NCBI GenBank assembly: GCA_017429695.1
Contig: JAFROK010000031.1
Location: 62,001-126,000, forward strand
Direction of reading: 5' to 3'
DNA from: Clostridia bacterium
GTDB lineage: Bacteria > Bacillota > Clostridia > Christensenellales > Aristaeellaceae
Length of the DNA stretch: 64,000 nt
Positions 35,010 through 43,521 of the stretch are shown here, piece by piece (position 1 is the first letter of the stretch; the number at the start of each line of letters is the position of its first letter). A program made the position numbers and the translations under genes. The notes under the pieces were generated by a model, which did no database searches, had not been told where the DNA came from, and saw only the letters and a list, made by a program, of their open reading frames with translations.

Positions 35010-35585
35010 TTATTTTATGTTATCCTCTGAAACGTACAGCCCGGTGGTAGTGTTGAAATTTGTCAGTCCATCCAGGGTTGCTGAGGCACTGATGCTCTCG
35101 CCGGTCTGGCCGTAGGTTTCAAGTGTGGGCTTATTGATGGTCAGCGTGGCTGAAGTTGCCGGATCAGTGCAACCAGCAACAAAGCAAGTCGCTGTGATGA
35201 TCGCACTGTCGGCACTATAGGTGAAATTATGGACATGCACGCTACAGGTCTTGGATACAGTACTCACCATATCACTTGTGACGGGGACCGTGGTTGAGCC
35301 TGCAGATTCTCCTTTTGCATAAACGGTTAGCGTGTCGGTTGCATCCGTGCTAACCTCATTTATCCAGTTTGTATCCGAATACAGCTTTACCGCTGTTCCA
35401 CTCAAACTCCACTTGACGTTTTTATTCGTCGCATCTGAAGGCGAGACGGTCGCTGTCAGGGTTGTATTCTCGCCTACGTTAACGGTGGCAGAGGTTTTGT
35501 TGAGTGATATTTCGATGACGGGGATTGGCACCGAGAATGTTTGGGTATCAGAATCACAGATTACTTTTGACAGCTTAAGCTTCGC
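35010..35585 (-). pseudogene. Ig-like (BIG2) surface protein fragment, 5' truncated
   Basis: The frame encodes a BIG2-type immunoglobulin-like domain (ISLNKTSATVNVGENTTLTATVSP is split as ISLNKTSATVNVGE then NTTLTATVSPSDATNKNVKW) followed by more beta-strand sequence ending GLYVSEDNIK. Family-like sequence continues upstream of the GTG at 35531 (KVICDSDTQTFSVP) to about 35580, where similarity stops with no start codon, signal peptide or ribosome binding site. BIG2 domains normally belong to large secreted adhesins, so this is a C-terminal remnant. It meets the GGDEF remnant head to head at the same point. Confidence 0.7.
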
Positions 35586-35994
35586 GCATAAATCAGACGG
35601 CCGCGAAATGACCGTTTACATGATCGACATCAATTACTTTAAAGAGATCAACGATCAGTACGGGCATGTGGCCGGCGATGAAATTCTGAGGGAAACAAGC
35701 GAAAGGCTGAAACAGATGTTTCCGGGAGGACAGCATTACCGGTATGGCGGTGATGAATTCCTGGTGATTGTTTATCAGCCGGCTGAAGATGTTTACAATG
35801 CTGATACCTTCGAATTCACCCAGGAGCAGTATGGCGCAAAAGTGCTGCTCTCCATCGGTAATGCCCAAGGCAGTCCCGCCGACTACCAGGGTTTCTTTGA
35901 TCTGATCTCCCAAGCCGACAAAGCACTGTATGTCGTTAAGAAGCGCACCCATTTCCCCGAATTCGGCGGGTATGACAGACGGAGCGCCAGATAA
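35578..35994 (+). pseudogene. diguanylate cyclase (GGDEF) fragment, N-terminus missing
   Basis: The frame carries most of a GGDEF domain: MIDINYFKEINDQYGHVAGD, RYGGDEFLVIVY with the signature GGDEF, and the closing ISQADKALYVVKKR. The first 30 or so residues of the domain, including the DxLTGLxNR motif, and any sensor domain are missing. The open frame upstream is only the antisense of the BIG2 fragment. No start or ribosome binding site fits. It ends with RRSAR and a TAA. Diguanylate cyclases make c-di-GMP; this copy is unlikely to be active. Confidence 0.75.
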
Positions 35995-36111
35995 ATCCAT
36001 CTTTATTGAAAATTCATCGATGCTGTTCGAAGCATCGATATGGCATTATTACTGGTTTTCCAAAACGATATTCCGATGATATTTCACTGTAAAAACCCTG
36101 TGGTGGAGATG

Positions 36112-36149
36112 AAAAAAGCTTAAACAAACCCTCATGGGTTTGTTTAAGC
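36112..36149 (-). terminator. terminator of tmRNA
   Basis: GCTTAAACAAACCC (36149-36136 on the minus strand) pairs with GGGTTTGTTTAAGC (36131-36118), a 14-bp stem with a four-base loop, followed by six T. Confidence 0.93.
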
Positions 36150-36157
36150 TCAAAAAG

Positions 36158-36499
36158 TGGAGATGAGGGGAGTTGAACCCCTGTCCGAAGATTCATCCGA
36201 GGGATTTTCTCCGAGCGCATTCCGTGATTTGGTTTCCCCGGTCATACCGTCCGCGGAAAGACTGTATGCCGGGTAGCTTCATCAATACGGGCTTCGCTGC
36301 AAAGCTTAGGCGAGGCTCGTTCCCTGCGATCTTGACGCCGATGACCTGATCCGCAGGCGGTCAGGGTCGACGCACGGCATTAAGCCGCGAAAGCGTAATT
36401 GCTATTGTCAGTTATTGTTTTTCCCCGTTTTTACGCAGTACAGGGTCTGCGGCTCGCTTATCCGACATCCGACATCCCCGTCGAAACCGGATCATCCCC
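36158..36499 (-). ncRNA. ssrA: transfer-messenger RNA (tmRNA)
   Basis: tmRNA rescues stalled ribosomes together with SmpB. The 5' end GGGGATGATCCGGTTTCGAC (minus strand) pairs through GGGGATGA with TCATCTCC at the 3' end, and the T-arm GGACAGGGGTTCAACTCCCC is typical. The tag frame lies at 36409-36380 and reads GAC AAT AGC AAT TAC GCT TTC GCG GCT TAA, that is DNSNYAFAA after the Ala carried by the tmRNA. Ending in AA, it fits a degradation tag. CCA is not encoded. It lies 20 bases after smpB and is followed by a strong terminator. Confidence 0.95.
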
Positions 36500-36519
36500 A
36501 CGTACTGATCAACAGCGTT

Positions 36520-36987
36520 TTACTTTTGCCTTTCCCGGAGGGCTCTGTGGATTTCCCGGTCGGAATCGCGTTTGGCCATAGCGTCCCGTTTGTCGTGCAG
36601 CTGTTTGCCCCGGCATACGCCGAGCTCCATCTTCACCCGTCCGTCCTTCAGGTACAGTTCCAGAGGAACCAGCGTGTATCCCTGGCGCATCACCTGGGAA
36701 TCCAGCTTGCGTATTTCACTTTTGTGAAGCAGCAACTTTTTCCCCCGAAGCGGATCCCGGTTAAAAATGTTTCCCTGCTCATAGGGGCTGATATGCATGC
36801 CTTCCACCCATACCTCGCCCTTGCGGACCTGGGCCCAGCTTTCCTTCAGGTTCACTTTTCCCAGGCGCACGCTTTTGACTTCCGTTCCGAAAAGGGCAAT
36901 GCCGCATTCCAGTTTGTCTTCCACAAAATAGTCATGATACGCTTTGCGGTTCTGCGCAATGACTTTAATTCCCTTCTGATGCGGCAT
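36520..36987 (-). CDS. smpB: SsrA-binding protein SmpB
   Basis: SmpB binds tmRNA and is essential for trans-translation. The sequence [20 protein letters not shown] begins the OB-type core, [20 protein letters not shown] follows, and the C-terminal tail is rich in Lys and Arg ([19 protein letters not shown]). At 155 residues it is normal. The gene is directly upstream of ssrA, so the two are probably transcribed together. Confidence 0.98.
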   Translation of the reverse strand: MPHQKGIKVIAQNRKAYHDYFVEDKLECGIALFGTEVKSVRLGKVNLKESWAQVRKGEVWVEGMHISPYEQGNIFNRDPLRGKKLLLHKSEIRKLDSQVMRQGYTLVPLELYLKDGRVKMELGVCRGKQLHDKRDAMAKRDSDREIHRALRERQK

Positions 36988-37010
36988 ACCAGCATTCCCT
37001 CCCGCTGCTC

Positions 37011-37039
37011 ATTATAACATAGGCGCCTGCCCTTTTCAA
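37011..37039 (-). promoter_or_regulatory. promoter of smpB-ssrA
   Basis: TTGAAA (37039-37034) and TATAAT (37016-37011) on the minus strand, 17 bases apart, about 25 bases before the smpB start. Confidence 0.8.
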
Positions 37040-37093
37040 TTCAACTTTTATATGTTACTATGCTGATATTAATTCGGAATGGAAGTGACTGGT

Positions 37094-38386
37094 ATGAACG
37101 ACCTCCATGAAATCTCCGGTAAAGCCCGCGCGGCGTTTACCGATCTTTCCGTCACATCAGTTGACCAAAGAAATGCTGCCCTTCTTCGCATGGCGGAATA
37201 TCTGACCGGGAATGCGGAATCCATCTTTGCGGCCAATACAGAAGACCTCCGCCTTGCTGAGGAAGAGGGGCTCGCCGCGCCGCTTCTGCACCGGCTGAAG
37301 TTTGGCCCCGAAAAGCTGCAGCAGGTTTGTTCCGGCCTGAAGGCCCTTGCTTCCCTTCCCGATCCGATCGGTCAGACCACCTATGCCATGGAGATTACGG
37401 AAGACCTGAACCTGTATCGTGTGGTTTGTCCTATCGGCGTCATCGGTGTCATTTTTGAAAGCCGGCCGGATGCGCTGGTGCAGATCGCTTCGCTGTGCAT
37501 CAAAAGCGGAAATGCCGTTCTCCTCAAGGGCGGCCGTGAAGCGCTCCGCACCAATCAGGCGCTGGCCCAAGTCATCCGCCAGGCGCTTTCAGATACGAAT
37601 CTCTCCCCGGACTGCGCGCAGCTGCTTGAAACCCGGGAAGATGTGGCGGCCATGCTGAAAGAGGATGAACTGATCGACCTGATCATCCCCCGCGGCAGTA
37701 ATGCCTTTGTCCGCTATATCATGGACAACAGCCGCATTCCGGTCCTCGGTCACGCAGACGGCATCTGCCATGTGTACCTGGATAAAGACGCGGATCCGGA
37801 TATGGCTGTCCGCATCGCTGTTGACAGCAAAACGCAGAATGTTTCTGTCTGCAACGCCGCCGAAACGCTGTTGGTACATCGGGATATCGCCTCCCGGGTT
37901 CTGCCTGCCATGGCGGAAGCGCTTACGGAGAAGCATGTGGAAATCCGGGGCGATCAGAAAACTGCGGAGCTGATTCAGTGCATTCCTGCCACGGATGAAG
38001 ACTGGTCAAAGGAATATCTGGATTATGTGATTTCCGTGAAAATCGTAGACTCCCTGCGGGAAGCCATCGACCACATCAACCACTACGGTTCCCACCATAC
38101 AGACTGTATTGTGACCACGGATCCCGAAGCAGCCAATGAATTCATGAACCGTGTGGACAGTGCCGGGGTTTACTGGAATGTTTCCACCCGGTTCTCCGAC
38201 GGGTTTGTTTATGGCTTCGGCGCGGAAGTCGGCATTGCCACCGGTAAGCTGCATGCCCGCGGCCCGATGGGTCTCGACGGCCTGACCACCTATAAATATA
38301 AGCTCTTCGGAAAAGGCCAGACCATGGCGGAAATGAAATCCGGAGTCCGCCAGTATACCCATCGGAAACTTCCTCTTTCCGAATAA
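37094..38386 (+). CDS. proA: glutamate-5-semialdehyde dehydrogenase ProA
   Basis: ProA reduces gamma-glutamyl phosphate to glutamate-5-semialdehyde in proline synthesis. The aldehyde-dehydrogenase fold is clear: the cofactor segment GVIGVIFESRPDALVQIASL near residue 112, KSGNAVLLKGGREA, and the active-site cysteine in SKTQNVSVCNAAETLLVH near residue 255. The ATG at 37094 (MNDLHEISGKAR) is preferred because GGAAGTG lies before it; the ATG at 37079 lacks a site. Its usual partner proB is not in the window. Confidence 0.96.
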   Translation: MNDLHEISGKARAAFTDLSVTSVDQRNAALLRMAEYLTGNAESIFAANTEDLRLAEEEGLAAPLLHRLKFGPEKLQQVCSGLKALASLPDPIGQTTYAMEITEDLNLYRVVCPIGVIGVIFESRPDALVQIASLCIKSGNAVLLKGGREALRTNQALAQVIRQALSDTNLSPDCAQLLETREDVAAMLKEDELIDLIIPRGSNAFVRYIMDNSRIPVLGHADGICHVYLDKDADPDMAVRIAVDSKTQNVSVCNAAETLLVHRDIASRVLPAMAEALTEKHVEIRGDQKTAELIQCIPATDEDWSKEYLDYVISVKIVDSLREAIDHINHYGSHHTDCIVTTDPEAANEFMNRVDSAGVYWNVSTRFSDGFVYGFGAEVGIATGKLHARGPMGLDGLTTYKYKLFGKGQTMAEMKSGVRQYTHRKLPLSE

Positions 38387-38416
38387 ACGATTTCCTTTTC
38401 AGGCGAGGATAAAAAA

Positions 38417-39127
38417 ATGATGAGACTGCAGAAGTATCTTGCGCTCAGCGGTGTGGCGTCACGCCGGAATGCTGAAAAAATGATCGCTGACGGCCGCGTG
38501 TCCGTAAACCATTGCATCGTCACGGAAATGGGCGTCCAGGTGGATGAAAATGCCGACGTCATTGAAGTGGATGGCAATCCGGTTTCGATCCAGGAAGAAA
38601 AGCACTATATTGCCTACAACAAGCCGCTGGGTGAAGTGACCACCGTTTCTGACCCGGAAAGCCGCGCCACTGTCATGGACAAATTCCGGGATTATCCCGT
38701 TCGTCTATATCCTGTGGGCCGGCTGGATTATGACAGCGAAGGACTGCTTTTGCTGACCAATGACGGGGATATGATGAATCATGTGCTTCATCCTTCCAGG
38801 GAGGTTTCCAAGGTTTACCTGACCAAAGTATCCAACCAGGTGACCGATGATGAAATCCGCCAGCTTCGCAGGGGCGTCATGATCGAAGGAAAAATCACTT
38901 CACCCGCGTCGGTCCGCCTCATCCGCAGGGAATCATTTGATACCGTCCTGCTGATCTCCATTCATGAAGGAAGGAACCGCCAGGTCCGGAAGATGGTCGA
39001 CGCCGTCGGCCACCAAGTGGTCAGCCTGAAACGAGTTGAATTTGGTCCCGTTTCCCTCGGCAGCCTGCCCTGCGGCCAGTGGCGGCACCTGACGGAAAGT
39101 GAAATCAGAAAACTGAAAGAGATCTGA
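38417..39127 (+). CDS. RsuA/RluB/RluF-family pseudouridine synthase
   Basis: An S4 RNA-binding domain at the N-terminus (LQKYLALSGVASRRNAEKMI) is followed by the pseudouridine synthase domain with the catalytic aspartate near residue 104 in GRLDYDSEGLLLLTNDG and the end motif EGRNRQVRKM. RluB-type enzymes modify 23S rRNA, RsuA type 16S rRNA; the exact target is not decided by sequence alone. 236 residues. AGGCGAGG precedes the ATG. It follows proA by 30 bases. Confidence 0.95.
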   Translation: MMRLQKYLALSGVASRRNAEKMIADGRVSVNHCIVTEMGVQVDENADVIEVDGNPVSIQEEKHYIAYNKPLGEVTTVSDPESRATVMDKFRDYPVRLYPVGRLDYDSEGLLLLTNDGDMMNHVLHPSREVSKVYLTKVSNQVTDDEIRQLRRGVMIEGKITSPASVRLIRRESFDTVLLISIHEGRNRQVRKMVDAVGHQVVSLKRVEFGPVSLGSLPCGQWRHLTESEIRKLKEI

Positions 39128-39174
39128 AAGGCGGTTTTCTGAATTCTGAAAGGCTGATTCCTGAAATACCATAC

Positions 39175-39202
39175 TTGACAAATTATTGAAACCCGATATA
39201 AT
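39175..39202 (+). promoter_or_regulatory. consensus promoter of tRNA-Ser
   Basis: TTGACA (39175-39180) and TATAAT (39197-39202), both perfect, with a 16-base spacer as for tRNA-Lys. Confidence 0.9.
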
Positions 39203-39229
39203 ACTTTTTCGTGAGCACAAAGCTTACCT

Positions 39230-39320
39230 GGAGAGTTGGCTGAGTGGTCTAAGGCGCACGACTGGAAATCGTGTGTGGGGTGATACCTCACCTAGGGTTC
39301 AAATCCCTAACTCTCCGCCA
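39230..39320 (+). tRNA. tRNA-Ser (anticodon GGA), CCA encoded
   Basis: A class II tRNA: acceptor GGAGAGT (39230-39236) pairs with ACTCTCC (39310-39316), the anticodon loop CTGGAAA gives GGA at 39264-39266, and there is a long variable arm (GTGGGGTGATACCTCAC region). The discriminator is G and CCA is encoded at 39318-39320, unlike the Lys and Leu tRNAs of this window. Confidence 0.97.
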
Positions 39321-39324
39321 TATA

Positions 39325-39351
39325 CCCGCAGATCTGGTATCTGCGGGTTTT
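39325..39351 (+). terminator. terminator of tRNA-Ser
   Basis: CCCGCAGAT (39325-39333) pairs with ATCTGCGGG (39339-39347) and is followed by TTTT. Confidence 0.85.
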
Positions 39352-39386
39352 GCTTAATAAATCCGTTTTTTCAGGAGGTTTTGTCT

Positions 39387-39761
39387 GTGGCTTCCGTTTT
39401 CATGATGAATCTGGCGCCTGAAAAGAAAAATCTGCTTCAGGTCCTTTCCTTCCGGCTGAGCTTTGCCTGCGTGGAGATTTCCCCGCAGCAACAGTCCTGC
39501 GTCATCGGCGACCTGCTTTCCGGTTCCGCTTCGGCAAAGCCTTCCGGAAAGCCCTTCCGGGATGAAATGATCATTATGGACGGATTTGGTAATGAAAATC
39601 TGGATTTCCTCCTGAATGAGATGGCCCGGACGGGAAACACGGTGCCGCTGAAAGCGGTCACCACACCGACCAATATCCACTGGACAGTGTCCATGCTGTA
39701 TTATAAAATTCTGGAAGAAAACCGCGCCATGCATCAGAAATCCCGGGAGGCAGTCCGATGA
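39387..39761 (+). CDS. DUF3783 domain-containing protein
   Basis: A 124-residue protein whose middle and end match DUF3783: FRDEMIIMDGFGNENLDFLL and VPLKAVTTPTNIHWTVSMLY, then a charged helix. Its function is unknown. The GTG at 39387 is chosen because CAGGAGG is 8 bases upstream; longer frames would read through tRNA-Ser. The stop overlaps the tmcAL start by four bases, so both are co-expressed. Confidence 0.88.
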   Translation: MASVFMMNLAPEKKNLLQVLSFRLSFACVEISPQQQSCVIGDLLSGSASAKPSGKPFRDEMIIMDGFGNENLDFLLNEMARTGNTVPLKAVTTPTNIHWTVSMLYYKILEENRAMHQKSREAVR

Positions 39762-40930
39762 AATCCGCTCCTGTGATCCTGGGCATCGTGGCAGAATACG
39801 ATCCCTTTCATAATGGTCATGCCTGGCATCTGTCCCAGGCCCGAAAGGCTGTTCAGCCCGATTCGGTTTACGTGGTTTTGTCTTCCTGCCTGAAGCAGCG
39901 GGGAGAGCCGGCTATGCTTTCCCCTTATGACCGCGCATGCTGTGCGCTGCGCGCAGGGGCCGATGCCGTCTTCTCCCTGCCCGTATTGTGGACCGTCCGG
40001 GACGCCGAACATTATGCTCTCGGCGCCGTTTCCCTGCTGTGCGGCCTTGGAATTACACATATCGCCTTCGGCGCGGAAACGCCGGATATCGAAAAAGTGA
40101 AGCGGGTTGCTGATTTCCTGGAAAATCCGTCTTCCGGTTTTCCGGATGAGCTGCATGCTTTGCTTTCTTCCGGTATGGGATACCCTGCCGCATTATCCGG
40201 GGCGGTCAGCCGTTTTCTGCCTGCTGAAGGTGAGATTCTTTCCTCTCCGAACAACATCCTGGCTATATGCTATCTGCGTGCCCTCAGAAAGCTGAATACC
40301 GCTGTCATCCCGGTGATCATTCCCAGGCGGAATGGTTACCATGAATCCGTCATCCGGCCCGAAGCGCCCTCTGCTTCTTCCCTGCGGAGCGCGCTGGTCC
40401 GCGGGGATTATGCAGGCGCGTTTTCCGCGGTGCCTGATTTTACGGCATCTGTCATCCGCCATGCTTTTTTATCTTCCCGGATCCCGGATTTGACTGTATG
40501 GGATACCCTGCTGCTGGAAAAACTGCGTACTTCTGATTTGTCTTCCCTTCCCGATATTTCGGAAGGGCTCGACGATGCCCTGAAAAAAGCAGCAGTTCAG
40601 GCTACTTCGTCCGAGGAGCTGGTAGAACAGCTTTCTTCCAGAAGGTATACCGCTTCGCGGATCCGTCGCCTTTTCGCCTATGCCGTGCTTTCCGTGACAA
40701 ATGAGCGCATCCGGGCTTTGCCGCTTCCTGCCGCTACCCTCCTGCTTTCGCTGCGCAAAAAAAATGTACCGACAGATACGTGGAAAAATCTGCCGGTACA
40801 CATTGCAGTTTCAGCTTCCCAATGGCGGGATATCGCCGATCCGGAGGACCTGGCCGCCTGGCGGCTTTGGGCGTCCTGCTGCAGGATGGTTGATACGCTT
40901 CCGTTTACGGAGCGGATTTATACTGAATAA
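39758..40930 (+). CDS. tmcAL: tRNA(Met) cytidine acetate ligase TmcAL
   Basis: TmcAL activates acetate with ATP and acetylates cytidine 34 of elongator tRNA-Met in Bacillus-type bacteria. The nucleotidyltransferase signature HNGH is in EYDPFHNGHAWHLSQARK near residue 18, and the C-terminal family segment ERIRALPLPAATLLLSLRKK is present. 390 residues. It overlaps the DUF3783 gene by four bases and its 3' end overlaps the convergent flavoprotein gene by 13 bases. Confidence 0.95.
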   Translation: MKSAPVILGIVAEYDPFHNGHAWHLSQARKAVQPDSVYVVLSSCLKQRGEPAMLSPYDRACCALRAGADAVFSLPVLWTVRDAEHYALGAVSLLCGLGITHIAFGAETPDIEKVKRVADFLENPSSGFPDELHALLSSGMGYPAALSGAVSRFLPAEGEILSSPNNILAICYLRALRKLNTAVIPVIIPRRNGYHESVIRPEAPSASSLRSALVRGDYAGAFSAVPDFTASVIRHAFLSSRIPDLTVWDTLLLEKLRTSDLSSLPDISEGLDDALKKAAVQATSSEELVEQLSSRRYTASRIRRLFAYAVLSVTNERIRALPLPAATLLLSLRKKNVPTDTWKNLPVHIAVSASQWRDIADPEDLAAWRLWASCCRMVDTLPFTERIYTE

Positions 40931-42297
40931 AGGCCTTCCAGGATTTTCTGGGCCACATGGATTCCGCTGGCACTGGCATGGGATAGGCTGTGGGTCACGC
41001 CGCTTCCGTCGCCGATCATATACAGCCCCGGATACTGGGTCTGCAGGTTTTCATCCAGCTGGGCTTCCATATTGTAAAACTTGACTTCCACGCCATACAG
41101 CAGCGTGTCATCATTCGCTGTTCCGGGCGCGATCTTGTCCAGCGCGTAGATCATTTCAATAATACCGTCCAGGATGCGTTTCGGAATCACCAGGCTGAGA
41201 TCCCCGGGGGTAGCAGAAAGCGTCGGCGTGACAAATGATTCGGCAATCCGTCCGGGCGTGCTTCTTCTTCCGCGTACCAGATCGCCGAAGCGCTGCACAA
41301 TCACGCCCCCGCCCAGCATATTGCTGAGCCGTGCAATGGATTCACCGTAGCCGTTGGAATCCTTAAAGGGTTCGGAAAAGCGTTTGCTGACCAGCAGTGC
41401 GAAATTCGTGTTGTCCGTATGCTTCGCCGGATCTTCGTAGCTGTGGCCGTTGACGGTCACAATCCCGTTGGTATTTTCACTTACCACGGCGCCCCGCGGA
41501 TTCATGCAGAATGTCCGCACAAGGTCCTCGAATTTCTCCGTCCGGTATACAATTTTGCTCTCATACAGCTCATCCGTCAGGTGCCGGAATATTTCATACG
41601 GGAGCTCAACCCGCACGCCGATATCCACCCGGTTGCTCCGCGTGGGAATGCCCATCTCCCGGCATACGCCTTCCATCCATTTGCTGCCGCTCCGTCCGAC
41701 GGAAATCACGCACCGGGACGCGGTCACGGTCTTTCCGTTTTCAAGCACCGCTTCATATCCGTCTTCGGTTTTCCGGATGGCAGCAACAGCGGTATTGAAA
41801 TAAAAGTCAACCTTTTCCTTCAGTTCGTTATACAGGTTTTCCAGTACCACATAATTGATATCCGTTCCGAGATGGCGCACCTGCGCGTCGAGTAGGTGCA
41901 GCCCGTGCTGAAGGCACATCTGTTTAATGGCACTGTTGGCTGTGGAATAAAGCCGCGTGCCTTCACCGCCGTATTTGAGATTGATCTCATCCACATAGCG
42001 CATCAGGTCCAGCGCCTTTTTCTTGCCCACGTGTTCATGAAGGCTTCCGCCGAAGTCATTCGTAATATTGTATTTTCCGTCCGAAAAGGCGCCGGCGCCG
42101 CCGAATCCGCTCATGATCGAGCAGGATTTGCACCGGATGCAGCTTTTGATTTTATCGCCGTCAATCGGGCATTTCCGTTTGTCCAGGGGGTTCCCCATTT
42201 CAAAAACCGCTACTTTCGGCGCCTTTTCCCGCGTCAGCTCATATGCCGTAAAAATGCCGCCGGGGCCGGCCCCGATAATCATGACATCATAGTTCAT
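40918..42297 (-). CDS. NAD(P)/FAD-dependent oxidoreductase (YPO-type dehydrogenase)
   Basis: The Rossmann motif GAGPGGIFTAYEL opens the protein (MNYDVMIIGAGPGG), a cysteine-containing CIRCKSCSIMSGFGGAGAFS follows, and the C-terminus has the FAD-binding MIGDGSGVTHSLSHASASG. It belongs to the group of uncharacterised FAD dehydrogenases related to HI0933-like and BFD-type flavoproteins; the substrate is unknown. I chose the ATG at 42297, with AAGGAG upstream, giving 459 residues; the frame extends upstream through the promoter region. A promoter stands 35 bases upstream. Confidence 0.9.
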   Translation of the reverse strand: MNYDVMIIGAGPGGIFTAYELTREKAPKVAVFEMGNPLDKRKCPIDGDKIKSCIRCKSCSIMSGFGGAGAFSDGKYNITNDFGGSLHEHVGKKKALDLMRYVDEINLKYGGEGTRLYSTANSAIKQMCLQHGLHLLDAQVRHLGTDINYVVLENLYNELKEKVDFYFNTAVAAIRKTEDGYEAVLENGKTVTASRCVISVGRSGSKWMEGVCREMGIPTRSNRVDIGVRVELPYEIFRHLTDELYESKIVYRTEKFEDLVRTFCMNPRGAVVSENTNGIVTVNGHSYEDPAKHTDNTNFALLVSKRFSEPFKDSNGYGESIARLSNMLGGGVIVQRFGDLVRGRRSTPGRIAESFVTPTLSATPGDLSLVIPKRILDGIIEMIYALDKIAPGTANDDTLLYGVEVKFYNMEAQLDENLQTQYPGLYMIGDGSGVTHSLSHASASGIHVAQKILEGLYSV

Positions 42298-42331
42298 CCG
42301 TCCAGGTGCTCCTTGTAAAGTAATTTTGTTT

Positions 42332-42359
42332 ATTATACCATTCTTATGCCGAAAAGCAA
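42332..42359 (-). promoter_or_regulatory. promoter of the 40918-42297 flavoprotein
   Basis: TTGCTT (42359-42354) and TATAAT (42337-42332), 16 bases apart on the minus strand. Confidence 0.7.
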
Positions 42360-42360
42360 A

Positions 42361-42389
42361 TTTACACATTTTCAAATCTATAGTATAAT
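42361..42389 (+). promoter_or_regulatory. promoter of the LCP/zinc-ribbon genes
   Basis: TTTACA (42361-42366) and TATAAT (42384-42389), 17 bases apart, 39 bases before the LCP gene. It is back to back with the flavoprotein promoter. Confidence 0.78.
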
Positions 42390-42427
42390 TATTATGTATA
42401 TTCCTTTTGTAAAGGGAGTGCCGTGAA

Positions 42428-43510
42428 ATGCTGCGCAAACTGTTATGCGTTTTATTGTGCCTGATCATCCTGGCCGGAACGGGTTCCTCCGTTCTGGCTG
42501 AAACCACATGGGCCAGTGAAGATCTGCCAAGCGACAGGCTGCCTGTTCCGATTGAAATCGTTCCGTGGGATGAGCTTCCCCCAGTCAACCCGGACCAGCA
42601 TCATTATCTCCTGCTGTGTATCGACCAGAAAAACCGGGATGCCCGGGAAGATGACGCCGAAGCGCCTAAGCAGCGGGACGGGGTCAGCCGCAAGGATGTT
42701 TACGGAAACACCGACGGCATCGTGATCCTGACGCTGGATACCCGGGCCAAGCGCATTATGCTGACATCCATCATCCGGGACGCGATTATCCGCAAGCGCA
42801 ACACGCCGGATGATAAGCAGAAATTCGGCCGGATCAATTATGTCTACAACGATTCAGGCCCCGAGGAGCTCTGCAAGGTAATCAGCGAACATCTCGGATT
42901 CCGGATTGAAAAGTACATCATGTTTACTTTTTTCCAGGTCCGGGATATTATCGGGCTTCCGATCCTGGGCGGCAGCGTCGATGTGTACCTGAAAAAGCAG
43001 GATATCGATTACCTGCGGGATGCATACGGCGTCGAACCCGGGTGGGTCGTCTCCACGGACGGCCAATACGATATCGCCAGGAATAAAAGATCGCCCGAGG
43101 GCATATACCGTCTGCAGCCCTGGGCCGCCGTGCTGTATATGCGCATCCGGAAAAACAACCGCCAGGGCGACCTGATGCGCACCCAGCGCGCCAGGGACGT
43201 GCTCAGCGCGCTGGCCGACAAATGCCGCACCTTTACCTGGGAAGACGCGCTGACGCTTGCCAACAACCTTGCAGAGCACAACAATAAAACCAATATGTCT
43301 TCCGCAGAAATTGCCGAAGCCGCCGGATATGCCTTCCAGCTGAGAAACTGCATTATCGAAGAACTGCGGATCCCGGCGGATGAGGATGTACGCCCCATCA
43401 CTTTCGCGGCGATGGCAGCGAAAGAAATCAACTGGACTTCGGCCCGAGAAAAAATGCAGGATTTCCTGCAGAACAGTTTTCTGGTCATCGATGATGAAGA
43501 TGATGACTGA
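42428..43510 (+). CDS. LytR-CpsA-Psr (LCP) family protein
   Basis: LCP proteins attach teichoic acids or capsule to peptidoglycan. A signal peptide or anchor (LLCVLLCLIILAGTG) opens the protein, then the LCP core: YLLLCIDQKNRD, DGIVILTLDTRAKRIMLTSI with RDAIIRKR, and the RINYVYNDSGPEEL loop with a conserved Arg/Asp set. Most of these residues bind the polyprenyl-phosphate substrate in characterised members. 360 residues; KGGAGTG-like AGGGAG precedes the ATG. It is followed 12 bases later by a zinc-ribbon membrane protein. Degree of activity is unverified. Confidence 0.88.
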   Translation: MLRKLLCVLLCLIILAGTGSSVLAETTWASEDLPSDRLPVPIEIVPWDELPPVNPDQHHYLLLCIDQKNRDAREDDAEAPKQRDGVSRKDVYGNTDGIVILTLDTRAKRIMLTSIIRDAIIRKRNTPDDKQKFGRINYVYNDSGPEELCKVISEHLGFRIEKYIMFTFFQVRDIIGLPILGGSVDVYLKKQDIDYLRDAYGVEPGWVVSTDGQYDIARNKRSPEGIYRLQPWAAVLYMRIRKNNRQGDLMRTQRARDVLSALADKCRTFTWEDALTLANNLAEHNNKTNMSSAEIAEAAGYAFQLRNCIIEELRIPADEDVRPITFAAMAAKEINWTSAREKMQDFLQNSFLVIDDEDDD

Positions 43511-43521
43511 GGGATGAATCG

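Noticed and set aside
35332-35577. Upstream part of the GGDEF frame
   Set aside because: It is antisense to the BIG2 fragment and unrelated to a cyclase.
36016-36039. Hairpin ATCGATGC/GCATCGAT as a terminator for the GGDEF remnant
   Set aside because: No T tract follows and the gene is truncated; the hairpin may be unrelated.
39186-39386. Extension of the DUF3783 gene through tRNA-Ser
   Set aside because: It would overlap the tRNA and its terminator, and the GTG at 39387 has a good ribosome binding site.
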